From Deltaproteobacteria bacterium (GTDB lineage: Bacteria; Desulfobacterota; DSM-4660; Desulfatiglandales; B25-G16), in NCBI GenBank assembly GCA_003646935.1, contig QMLW01000025.1, forward strand, positions 1-10,543: a DNA stretch of 10,543 nt. The letters run 5' to 3'. Both the position numbers and the translations under genes were made by a program. This document shows positions 1-6,627 of this stretch, one piece after another. Below the pieces are notes generated by a model. It was not told where the DNA came from. It did no database searches and worked only from the letters and a program-made list of their open reading frames with translations. Each line of letters begins with the position of its first letter. Position 1 is the stretch's first letter.

Positions 1-99
1 ACCCTATGCTTTGGGGAGACAAAGACGCTCCCTGCCGTGGAGAGCCATCCCTTACGCAAACTCTTTTCAGATTTTGTAGAACAGCTCAAAGGGATATAA
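1..99 (+). CDS. possible C-terminal end of an unidentified upstream protein
   Basis: Frame 1 is open from the first base to a TAA at 97-99. It would encode 32 residues ending in an amphipathic, helix-like stretch (HPLRKLFSDFVEQLKGI). The other two frames give less protein-like peptides; frame 2 stops within about 26 codons. The fragment is too short to assign a family. If real, it would be the 3' end of a gene lying 112 bases upstream of the methyltransferase operon and possibly part of it. The call rests only on the open frame and its amino-acid make-up. Confidence 0.4.
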   Translation, partial: TLCFGETKTLPAVESHPLRKLFSDFVEQLKGI

Positions 100-100
100 G
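74..100 (+). promoter_or_regulatory. weak candidate promoter for the methyltransferase operon
   Basis: A TATAAG at 95-100 matches five of six bases of the bacterial -10 consensus. A TTGTAG at 74-79 could be a -35, but the 15-base spacing is short. The -10 overlaps the stop codon of the possible upstream reading frame. This is a match by eye only; the operon could equally be transcribed from further upstream. Confidence 0.2.
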
Positions 101-158
101 TGCAGGGCGCTCACTATCTCGCTCAAGCTGGCTGGCCGACTGACCATAGTGATCCGGA

Positions 159-174
159 GCACCTCGGTAGGTGC
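159..174 (+). other. short perfect hairpin in the operon leader
   Basis: GCACCT at 159-164 and AGGTGC at 169-174 form a perfect 6-bp stem around a CGGT loop. It lies about 20 bases upstream of the ribosome binding site of the first methyltransferase gene. No T-run follows, so it is not a standard intrinsic terminator. It may be an mRNA leader structure or an operator half, or may have no role. Confidence 0.3.
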
Positions 175-194
175 GTAACACCAATGGAATGAGA

Positions 195-201
195 AAAGGA
201 G
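195..201 (+). promoter_or_regulatory. ribosome binding site of the first methyltransferase gene
   Basis: AAAGGAG lies 10 bases before the ATG at 212. A second in-frame ATG at 221 would be 19 bases away, so this site favours the 212 start. Confidence 0.65.
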
Positions 202-211
202 TGTATCAGCT

Positions 212-1282
212 ATGATAACCATGACACCAAAGGAGCGGATAGCCAAGCTCTTCACCAGGGAGCCCATCGATACCATGCCCGTTTTCAGCGGCCAGGGTAT
301 GGTGACCATGGATGCCATTAGGAAGATGGGCATCCGGTTCCCCCAGGTCCACACCTCAGCGGCGTACATGGCCGGCTCTGCCATGACCACGGCAGAGCTC
401 TTCGGCTTTGATGCCGCTGTCGTCCCCTACGACATGTGCACCGTACCAGAGGCCCTGGGAAGGGGGGCAAGCCTCTATGAGCAGGCAGAGGAGGTCCTCT
501 ACCCCACGGTCCCTTCCAAATGGCAAACCCTCGATGAGGTAGAGATAGATCCTGACTTTATGACGAAAGCCAGGATGCCCGTGGTGGATGAGGCCATCAG
601 GATGCTAAAGGCCAGCTCTGAGGGGAGGCTCGCCCTGGGAACCTGGGTGCTGGGTCCCTTTACCATGGCGGGGCAGCTCGTGGAGCTCGATGTGCTCCTG
701 AAGGGGGCGAAGAAGCATAAAGAGAAGCTCGAGGGCTTTCTCTCACAGATGACCGAGCTCGTCATAGAGGTGGCACGACACTACCAGGACCTGGGGGTGG
801 ACTACCTGAGTATCCGGGAGATGGGCTCGGGCACCGATATCATCTCCCCGCGGATGTGGCGGACCTTTGTTATGGAGAACCTCACAAAGATCTTCTCCTC
901 GCTTTACTCCCCCACCATCCTCCATATCTGCGGTGCCACCGACATGATCATCGAGATGATGAGCGAGACCGGCGCCGATGCCCTGAGCGTGGATCAGAAG
1001 AACGATGTGGTCGAATCCAGAAAGAAACTGGGCGATTCAGTCCTGATCCTGGGCAACTTCAATCCCTACGAAACCCTGGTCGAGATGGATGCCTCCCAGG
1101 TGGAGGGGGTCATCAAAAAGTGCATCGATGAGGGGGTAGATGCGGTCTGGCCCGGGTGCGATATCTGGCCCGAGGCGAGAAAGGAGAACGTGGAGGCCTT
1201 TGTTCGCACGGTACGGGACTACGGAGAGAAGCCCTCACCCGCGGTGGGAAGGATAGCGGCGAGAGAGCGGTTCGTAAGCTAA
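212..1282 (+). CDS. MtaA/CmuA-type corrinoid methyltransferase (UroD fold)
   Basis: This 356-residue protein belongs to the uroporphyrinogen-decarboxylase superfamily, in the branch holding methylcobamide:CoM methyltransferases (MtaA, MtbA) and the methyltransferase half of CmuA. It carries the branch's zinc-site pattern: His238-x-Cys240 in an HICG motif, and Cys316 in PGCDIWP. In the family these bind Zn and activate a thiol or methyl acceptor; true HemE decarboxylases lack them. Length matches the family. The corrinoid protein begins 23 bases downstream, which suggests methyl transfer to or from that protein in the cytoplasm. It may be the second methyltransferase (corrinoid to CoM or another acceptor), or the substrate demethylase itself, as if CmuA were split in two. 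Sequence alone does not decide. The family call is firm; the substrate is unknown. Confidence 0.88.
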   Translation: MITMTPKERIAKLFTREPIDTMPVFSGQGMVTMDAIRKMGIRFPQVHTSAAYMAGSAMTTAELFGFDAAVVPYDMCTVPEALGRGASLYEQAEEVLYPTVPSKWQTLDEVEIDPDFMTKARMPVVDEAIRMLKASSEGRLALGTWVLGPFTMAGQLVELDVLLKGAKKHKEKLEGFLSQMTELVIEVARHYQDLGVDYLSIREMGSGTDIISPRMWRTFVMENLTKIFSSLYSPTILHICGATDMIIEMMSETGADALSVDQKNDVVESRKKLGDSVLILGNFNPYETLVEMDASQVEGVIKKCIDEGVDAVWPGCDIWPEARKENVEAFVRTVRDYGEKPSPAVGRIAARERFVS

Positions 1283-1290
1283 CCAATAGG

Positions 1291-1296
1291 AAGGAG
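1291..1296 (+). promoter_or_regulatory. ribosome binding site of the corrinoid protein gene
   Basis: AAGGAG lies 9 bases before the ATG at 1306. A nearer ATG at 1299 is in another frame that stops after a few codons, so 1306 is the start. Confidence 0.7.
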
Positions 1297-1305
1297 TAAT
1301 GAGCT

Positions 1306-1989
1306 ATGGCACAAGGAGACCTGAGGGATGAGTTTAATAAGGCCCTCAGCGACGCGGTGGTGAACATGGATGAGGATGCGGCCCGTGAGACCGCCCAGAA
1401 GGTGATCGAGGAGGGTTTGAGCGCCTACGATGCCATCATGAACGGGCTTGCTGCCGGCATGGAGATCGTGGGCGAGCTCTACGACACCCACGAGTACTTC
1501 GTGCCCGAGCTGCTGCTGTGCGCCGATGCCCTCTACGCGGGCCTCGATATCTTAAAGCCCCACATCAAGCCTGAGGAGGTGGGCACGAGCGCCAAGGGCC
1601 AGGTGGTGATCGGCACGGTGCAGGGCGATGTCCACGATATCGGCAAGAACATCATCAAGATGATGTTCGAGGTGGCTGGCTTCACCGTCCACGATCTGGG
1701 CAGGGATGTGCCCCTAGAGCAATTCGTGGAGGAGCAGATGAAGACCGACTCCGATATCGTGGCCCTCTCTGCCATGATGACCACCACCATGATGGGCATG
1801 AAGAAGGTGGTGGAGATGATCAAGGCAAGGAACCCCCACGTGGCCATCATGCTGGGCGGGGCCCCGGTGACCAAGGATGTCACGGAACTCTTCGGGGCTG
1901 ACGGGTATGCGGATTCCGCGGGCAATGCCGTGCAGGAGGCGATCAAGATGGTGAGCAGGCTGCGGGAGATGCAGGGCGGTACGAAATGA
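1306..1989 (+). CDS. cobamide-binding methyltransferase corrinoid protein (MtaC/MtbC-like)
   Basis: This 227-residue protein has the two-domain plan of free-standing corrinoid proteins. Residues 1-90 form the helical cap (B12-binding 2) domain, with a Glu-rich loop and a YFVPELLLCADALYAG segment. Residues 97-220 form the Rossmann-like B12-binding domain. The cobamide motif DxHxxG is intact as DVHDIG at 108-113, so His110 should be the lower cobalt ligand. SALSAMMTTTM and LGGAPV match the family's two further nucleotide-loop motifs. It would shuttle the methyl group as methyl-Co(III), becoming Co(I) on demethylation. The gene sits between the UroD-fold methyltransferase and the activator; its TGA overlaps the next ATG (ATGA), implying coupled translation. 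The choice between methanol, methylamine or methoxy-compound specificity cannot be made from this protein. Confidence 0.93.
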   Translation: MAQGDLRDEFNKALSDAVVNMDEDAARETAQKVIEEGLSAYDAIMNGLAAGMEIVGELYDTHEYFVPELLLCADALYAGLDILKPHIKPEEVGTSAKGQVVIGTVQGDVHDIGKNIIKMMFEVAGFTVHDLGRDVPLEQFVEEQMKTDSDIVALSAMMTTTMMGMKKVVEMIKARNPHVAIMLGGAPVTKDVTELFGADGYADSAGNAVQEAIKMVSRLREMQGGTK

Positions 1990-4070
1990 GCGAAAAGGCA
2001 CGGGTCATCTTTCAGCCATCGGGCAGGAGAGGGGAGGTTCAAAAGGGCATAAGCATCATCGAGGCCTCCCGACAACTCGGAGTGGATATCGAGACCCTGT
2101 GTGGTGAGAAGAGGGTCTGCGGCAAGTGCAAGATACGAATCGAGGAGGGGTACTTCGAGAAGTTCGGCATCCGCTCGAGCAGAGACCACGTGAGCGAGTG
2201 GCAGCAAGAGGAGGAGAAGTTCATCAGCCCCGAGCAGCGGGAGGCGGGCTACCGCCTGGGATGCTGTGCCGAAATTCAGGGCGATCTGCTTGTCTTCGTG
2301 CCCGAGGAATCCAGGGCAGGCAAGCAGGTGGTGAGCAAGGCGGCCAGGGATATCCCCATCGAGTGGGATCCCGCGGTGAAGTACTACTGCGTAGAGGTGC
2401 AGGAGCCCACCTTTGACCGGCCCACCGGTGATCTGGAGCGCCTCCTCGAGCAGCTCAGCGAAGGACACGGCCTCAATGACCTTACTATAGATTATCCGTG
2501 CCTGAAATCCCTCTCGGATAGGCTGCGCGAGGCAGGGGGGAAGGTCACCGCGGCCGTGTGGATGGACAAGGAGATCATCCAGATCCTAGCTGGAGAGCAT
2601 ACGGATTCCTACGGCCTGGCGGTTGATGTGGGAACCACCACGGTGGCCGCCTATCTCTGCAACCTCGCCACCATGGAGGTGGTCGACACGGTGTCCATGA
2701 TGAATCCCCAGTGCAAGTACGGCGAGGATGTAATGAGCCGCATCACCTACCACATGATGCACGATGACGGCCTTACCAAGATGCACGATGACATTATCGA
2801 GGGGATCAACGGTCTGATTGCGCAGGCCTGTAAGGCCACCCATCGGGCCGCAGAACCCCACCAGGCAAAGGCAAACGAAGACGGAGAGGCCACGGAGAGC
2901 AAGGCTGACGGAGATTACCCCTGCCTTACGCCCACTGATATCATGGATATGACCATCGTGGGAAACACGGCCATGCACCACATCCTGCTCAAGCTCAACC
3001 CAGAGTATATGGGCGTGGCTCCCTTCCCCCCCGTGATCCACCGAAGCGTTGATATCAAGGCGAGGGACATGGGTATCGGAATCAACGAGTCAGCCTACGT
3101 GCACGTGCTGCCAAATGAGGCGGGCTTTGTAGGGGCCGATAACGTGGGGGTGCTCATCGCAGAGGAGCCCTACAAGGCAGACGAGATGCAGCTCATCATC
3201 GATATCGGCACCAACGGCGAGTTGGTGCTGGGCAACAAGGACAAGCTCATCTCCTCATCCTGCGCCACCGGTCCCGCCTTTGAGGGTGCTCAGATCACCT
3301 TCGGCATGCGCGCTGCGCCCGGTGCGATCGAGCGCATCAGGATCGAACCCGACACCCTGGAGGTGGACTACAAGGTAATCGGCAGGGATGCCTGGAGGAG
3401 CTATTCGAAGCCGGAGGAGATGGGTGCAAAGGGGATCTGCGGATCAGGTATCTTCGATGTACTGGCTGAGCTTTACCGATCGGGCGTGGTGCTGAAAAGC
3501 GGGCGATTCAATCCTCAGCAGCAATCCAATCGGTTTCGAAGAAACGACGAGGATAACCAGCCCGAGTTCGTCATCGCCTGGGCAGCGGAGACGAGCATTG
3601 GCAAAGACATCGTGATAACCCAGAAGGACGTCCGCCAGATCCAGCTTGCCAAGGGCGCGCTCTACAGCGGCTGCAAGCTGATGATGCGGCGACTGGGGAT
3701 CGAAAGCGTGGATGTGGTGAAGATCGCCGGGGCCTTTGGCACCCACGTGGATCGGGAGAAGGCGTTGATCATGGGGTTATTTCCCGATTGCGAGATAGAG
3801 AAAATCACCTCCGTAGGTAATGCCGCAGGCGATGGGGCCCGAGCGGCGCTCCTCAACAGGGGCAAGCGGGAGGAGGCGCGCTGGATTTCGCGCAACGTGG
3901 AGTATATCGAGCTCACCGTGGAGAAGGATTTCCAGCAGCAGTTCATGGAGGCCATGCAGATCCCCCATATGACCGATGAGTTTCCTCATCTCACGGGGAT
4001 TGTGGCGGTTGGGAGACTCCATCAGAAGAAACAAATAAACTGTATAGATGAAGCCTTACCTCATGTGTAA
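1986..4070 (+). CDS. RACo-type reductive activator of corrinoid proteins (ferredoxin + ASKHA domain)
   Basis: This 694-residue protein should reduce accidentally oxidised Co(II) corrinoid back to active Co(I) using ATP. The N-terminus is a [2Fe-2S] ferredoxin domain with Cys39, Cys45 and Cys48 (CGEKRVCGKC) and a fourth ligand at Cys93 (RLGC). A linker follows to about residue 205. The ASKHA (DUF4445) ATPase domain starts at DVGTTT (214-219) and continues with VGNTAMHH (325-332), IDIGTNGEL (405-413), CATGPAFEG (426-434), GICGSG (483-488) and VKIAGAFG (578-585). A charged, Ala/Glu/Lys-rich stretch at about 286-312 (THRAAEPHQAKANEDG...) interrupts the domain and looks like a flexible insert. The last 25 or so residues after FPHL are atypical and A/T-richer in coding sequence. 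The start overlaps the corrinoid gene stop by ATGA, and no strong ribosome site is seen. Confidence 0.93.
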   Translation: MSEKARVIFQPSGRRGEVQKGISIIEASRQLGVDIETLCGEKRVCGKCKIRIEEGYFEKFGIRSSRDHVSEWQQEEEKFISPEQREAGYRLGCCAEIQGDLLVFVPEESRAGKQVVSKAARDIPIEWDPAVKYYCVEVQEPTFDRPTGDLERLLEQLSEGHGLNDLTIDYPCLKSLSDRLREAGGKVTAAVWMDKEIIQILAGEHTDSYGLAVDVGTTTVAAYLCNLATMEVVDTVSMMNPQCKYGEDVMSRITYHMMHDDGLTKMHDDIIEGINGLIAQACKATHRAAEPHQAKANEDGEATESKADGDYPCLTPTDIMDMTIVGNTAMHHILLKLNPEYMGVAPFPPVIHRSVDIKARDMGIGINESAYVHVLPNEAGFVGADNVGVLIAEEPYKADEMQLIIDIGTNGELVLGNKDKLISSSCATGPAFEGAQITFGMRAAPGAIERIRIEPDTLEVDYKVIGRDAWRSYSKPEEMGAKGICGSGIFDVLAELYRSGVVLKSGRFNPQQQSNRFRRNDEDNQPEFVIAWAAETSIGKDIVITQKDVRQIQLAKGALYSGCKLMMRRLGIESVDVVKIAGAFGTHVDREKALIMGLFPDCEIEKITSVGNAAGDGARAALLNRGKREEARWISRNVEYIELTVEKDFQQQFMEAMQIPHMTDEFPHLTGIVAVGRLHQKKQINCIDEALPHV

Positions 4071-4374
4071 AGTGGTTGTAGAGCCAGGTATTTGCGGCTT
4101 TAAAGCCGAAGTTGAGGTGAAAAGGGAGAATAGCAAAAAAGTGCACGTCTATATAAAAAGCGAGTGTCTTCAAGTGATGGAGCTGAATGAAATGCTGCAT
4201 ACTCTGGGCTTGAAAGATATTTTTGTCCCCCCTCGGGAAAATATCATTTTCGCATGTTCCGAAAAAGCAGGGTGCCATGCCAGCTGCCCTATACCTTTGG
4301 CTATTCTTAAATGTGCTGAGATCGAGATGGGTCTGGCGCTTCCAAAAGAGGTCTTGATTGCCTTCGAGTCTTAG
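4048..4374 (+). CDS. small cysteine-rich protein, last gene of the corrinoid operon (DUF6951-like)
   Basis: This 108-residue soluble protein has no signal peptide or membrane segment. It contains seven cysteines (7, 16, 40, 70, 76, 80, 89). They include a GICGF motif near the start and a C-x5-C-x3-C cluster followed by P-x-P-x-x-I-L-K-C, suggestive of metal or Fe-S binding. I recall similar small proteins, filed as DUF6951, from anaerobes with corrinoid methyltransferases, but that match is from memory. The gene overlaps the activator gene by 23 bases. An alternative in-frame ATG at 4063 lies immediately before the activator's stop and gives a 103-residue protein. Neither start has a clear ribosome site, so translation is probably coupled. 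Its coding sequence is richer in A/T than the three genes before it. Function unknown; a metal-handling, redox or assembly role is inference. Confidence 0.72.
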   Translation: MKPYLMCKVVVEPGICGFKAEVEVKRENSKKVHVYIKSECLQVMELNEMLHTLGLKDIFVPPRENIIFACSEKAGCHASCPIPLAILKCAEIEMGLALPKEVLIAFES

Positions 4375-4530
4375 GCACAAAGAAGCTCTTATGAGTCACG
4401 TCTCAAGTAGGCTCCTTCGTCTTACGAGGAGCATCTATCTGGCTTGAATAAAGATCAGAAAAGGTCTTCTGAGAGGTGAGTTGTTGCAAAGAGACAGATT
4501 AGAACCTTTGAGCCTTGAACCTGGAACCGC
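4375..4530. other. convergent intergenic spacer
   Basis: This spacer separates the end of the corrinoid operon (+) from the end of the second methyltransferase gene (-). Apart from the hairpin at 4411-4432 it shows no reading frame or repeat of note. Transcription from both sides must end here or run into the opposite gene. Confidence 0.6.
4411..4432. terminator. possible bidirectional terminator hairpin
   Basis: GCTCC at 4411-4415 pairs with GGAGC at 4428-4432. The stem extends inward through TCG/CGA with a one-base bulge and a short TCTTA loop. The position between two convergent genes suits a shared terminator. Neither side has a proper T-run, so if it acts it is not a canonical intrinsic terminator. 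Confidence 0.35.
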
Positions 4531-5586
4531 TCAGTTTCTGTTACAATAAGCATTTGCCAGTTCCATAAACCAGTCCACCTTCTCTGGTGGAGCAATCCCC
4601 GGCACCTCGCATCCGGAGGCCAGGATAAAGCCGCTGCCCTTGGACGCGATATCAATACAGCCTCGCATGGCATTTCCCATCTCCTCCTTGGTTCCGGTGA
4701 AGAAGAGATTGGTACTCACGTTTCCGATGAGCACCGCCCTGCCTTTTGTTACCTCTACCGCCTTTGCCAGATCCGTAGGTGCATCGATACTGATGTTGGT
4801 TACCCCGGTTTTTACCATATCCTCCAGGATGGGATCAGTATATCCACAGATATGAAGGCCCACCCCTACCTTCTTCTCCTTAAAGTGATCCACGATACGT
4901 TTATGGTGGGAGAATATGAAGGTGCGGTAGAGCCTGGGGGATATGAGGCTGCATGAGGCAGGAGCCTCGGAGTAGCTGAGCCCGGCCTTGAGGGGGTAGA
5001 AGGCCTCGCCGAACCGAATGGACATCTGGGTGCAGAACTCCATCAGTTCATGGACGTAATCGGGATCCTTTTGCGTGTCCCTGATGAGTTCGGTGGCGCC
5101 TCTGAGGCCAATAGCGATGGTCCAGGGCCCTGCGAGCACCCCTGATACCACTGAATCGGTGATCAGCTTCTTGGTCTCGGTTATTACCTCTAAATAGACG
5201 GGCATGCGCCCATCCCTTGTGGGATCGGGGAGCGTGAGGCTGCTCAATTTTCCCTTATTCTCCAATGCATATTTGGTGGAGATGCACATGCTGTTTTCCG
5301 GAAATTTTAGCTCATTTCCCATGGCCTCGGGCTCCATCAACAGATCGCCCTGCATGACGATGATGTCCGGTCTGTATCGTTCGTACGCCGCAACCTGTGC
5401 CTTCACGAACACCTTGGGATCCAGCAAAAACTCCCGTATGGTGGCGCCAATGAGCTGGGCATTACACTGCCCCATAATAGGGTATGCGGGGATCCTATCG
5501 ATATGGATCTCCTGCGTGGTGAACGTCTTCTTGAAGGCAGCGGAAACGCGTTGTCTTCCGGTGTATTCTTCCATTGCAAGAACCAC
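4531..5586 (-). CDS. second UroD-fold methyltransferase-like protein
   Basis: This 351-residue protein of the uroporphyrinogen-decarboxylase superfamily is clearly different from the one at 212-1282. It keeps the zinc-site pattern of the methyltransferase branch: His245-x-Cys247 (GLHICGY) and Cys326 (ASGCEVPG). A thiol- or corrinoid-linked methyl transfer is therefore more likely than porphyrin decarboxylation. The GTG at 5586 is the most distal start; the ATG at 5574 (MEEYTGRQR) is a plausible alternative that removes four residues. No strong ribosome site is seen for either. It lies 48 bases downstream of the AbfD-like gene on the same strand, probably co-transcribed. It has no corrinoid protein gene beside it and might use the one at 1306-1989. 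Substrate unknown. Confidence 0.82.
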   Translation of the reverse strand: MVLAMEEYTGRQRVSAAFKKTFTTQEIHIDRIPAYPIMGQCNAQLIGATIREFLLDPKVFVKAQVAAYERYRPDIIVMQGDLLMEPEAMGNELKFPENSMCISTKYALENKGKLSSLTLPDPTRDGRMPVYLEVITETKKLITDSVVSGVLAGPWTIAIGLRGATELIRDTQKDPDYVHELMEFCTQMSIRFGEAFYPLKAGLSYSEAPASCSLISPRLYRTFIFSHHKRIVDHFKEKKVGVGLHICGYTDPILEDMVKTGVTNISIDAPTDLAKAVEVTKGRAVLIGNVSTNLFFTGTKEEMGNAMRGCIDIASKGSGFILASGCEVPGIAPPEKVDWFMELANAYCNRN

Positions 5587-5634
5587 TCTGCTGACGGTTA
5601 GAATCCTGTTTTGTTGCGGAAGGCAGAGAACTCT

Positions 5635-6564
5635 CTACTGCTTGCCCTTTTTCTCTTCCTTGAGATTGAGCGTTTGCCTGACCAGGTTTTTCTCATGCTC
5701 GTAGTCGATGACCCGCTGGAGCATGATCTTCTGGGCCATGATAGGACCGGCACCATGCCATGTACCCACTCCATGAAGCCCCGCTGTCCAGTTCTGCAAA
5801 AGCTTCGTAACCTTCATAATATTTTCAGCTGAGCTGTCCGAACCAAAGCCGAGATATTCATTCACGTAGTCTTTCACTTCGGGATTTTTTAGCTCCTTTA
5901 GCGATGGAAGGGTAACCACCAGCCCCGCGCCGATATCTCCCGCAAGCGCCATGATCCTCCAGAATGCATTGGCTACATTTAACTTCGATACATTGCCCAT
6001 AAGCTCATCCGGCAGATACACACCTGATCCTTTCGGTTCCTCAGCACCTCTCTGCGCTGCTGCCATACCGCAGGCCCTGCAGGTTTCCCTCAGGGCCACC
6101 ATCTCCATCAACTGGTCATTGATGTGGGTGGCCTTGTCCAAGCCCTTGTATTCCTGAATGAGTTTGCATGCCCCGATGATCTGGTTCATAAATCCTACCT
6201 TGCAGGTGCCGCCGCAGGTCATTCGGTGGGTCTTGGCAAATCTAGTGACGAACTTAACGGAGTATTGATACTCCCCACAGTGAAATACCCTATCCCATGG
6301 AACAAACACGTTGTCAAAAACGACCATAGAGGTTTCCCTCTGTCCGTACAGGGGGTTGCCGAGCTCTTCCATGTCATCCACCTGGTCTCGTTCCGCGGAA
6401 TAGGGGGTATATTGGCAGATATAGGTGATGCCCTCGGCGTCAACCGGTGTGGCAAAGGCAACGGCGTAGTCCTCCTCCCCCTTATAATGCGCTGCCTGGG
6501 GTAATACATTGATATAGTGGCTTCCGAATGCCCCGCTTATGTTTATCTTTGCCCCCTTCACCAC
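5635..6564 (-). CDS. C-terminal fragment of the AbfD-like protein
   Basis: After the TAA the frame stays open to the stop at 5637-5635. The first possible restart is GTG at 6564, which would give 309 residues and drop about 21 conserved ones. No ribosome site precedes it, so independent translation is doubtful. It holds the rest of the middle domain (GAKINISGAFGSH, VVFDNVFVPWDRVF) and the C-terminal helical domain. The third and fourth cluster ligands of AbfD (His292, Cys299) appear in HRMTCGGTCK. The family motif HxxxYxxCK is changed to HxxxCxxTCK, with Cys for Tyr296 and one extra residue before the cysteine. The positions of Glu257 and Glu455 look like Thr and Gly. The reaction may therefore differ from 4-hydroxybutyryl-CoA dehydration. 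Confidence 0.7.
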   Translation of the reverse strand: MVKGAKINISGAFGSHYINVLPQAAHYKGEEDYAVAFATPVDAEGITYICQYTPYSAERDQVDDMEELGNPLYGQRETSMVVFDNVFVPWDRVFHCGEYQYSVKFVTRFAKTHRMTCGGTCKVGFMNQIIGACKLIQEYKGLDKATHINDQLMEMVALRETCRACGMAAAQRGAEEPKGSGVYLPDELMGNVSKLNVANAFWRIMALAGDIGAGLVVTLPSLKELKNPEVKDYVNEYLGFGSDSSAENIMKVTKLLQNWTAGLHGVGTWHGAGPIMAQKIMLQRVIDYEHEKNLVRQTLNLKEEKKGKQ

Positions 6565-6627
6565 GATCCCATCCTTATTTTTATCAACAATCTTTACCGA
6601 GAGATACGGATCCGGCCATTCAAGCGT

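Noticed and set aside
212..1282. True uroporphyrinogen decarboxylase (HemE)
   Set aside because: The H-x-C and distal C zinc pattern and the adjacent corrinoid protein mark the methyltransferase branch; no other haem gene is nearby. The same applies to 4531-5586.
1306..1989. Fragment of methionine synthase (MetH)
   Set aside because: It is a complete free-standing corrinoid protein of normal length with its own ribosome site, next to a corrinoid activator; no homocysteine or folate domain is present.
1533..2468. Long minus-strand open frame opposite the corrinoid protein and activator genes
   Set aside because: It is a shadow of two clear plus-strand genes in G/C-rich coding DNA; its translation shows no family motif.
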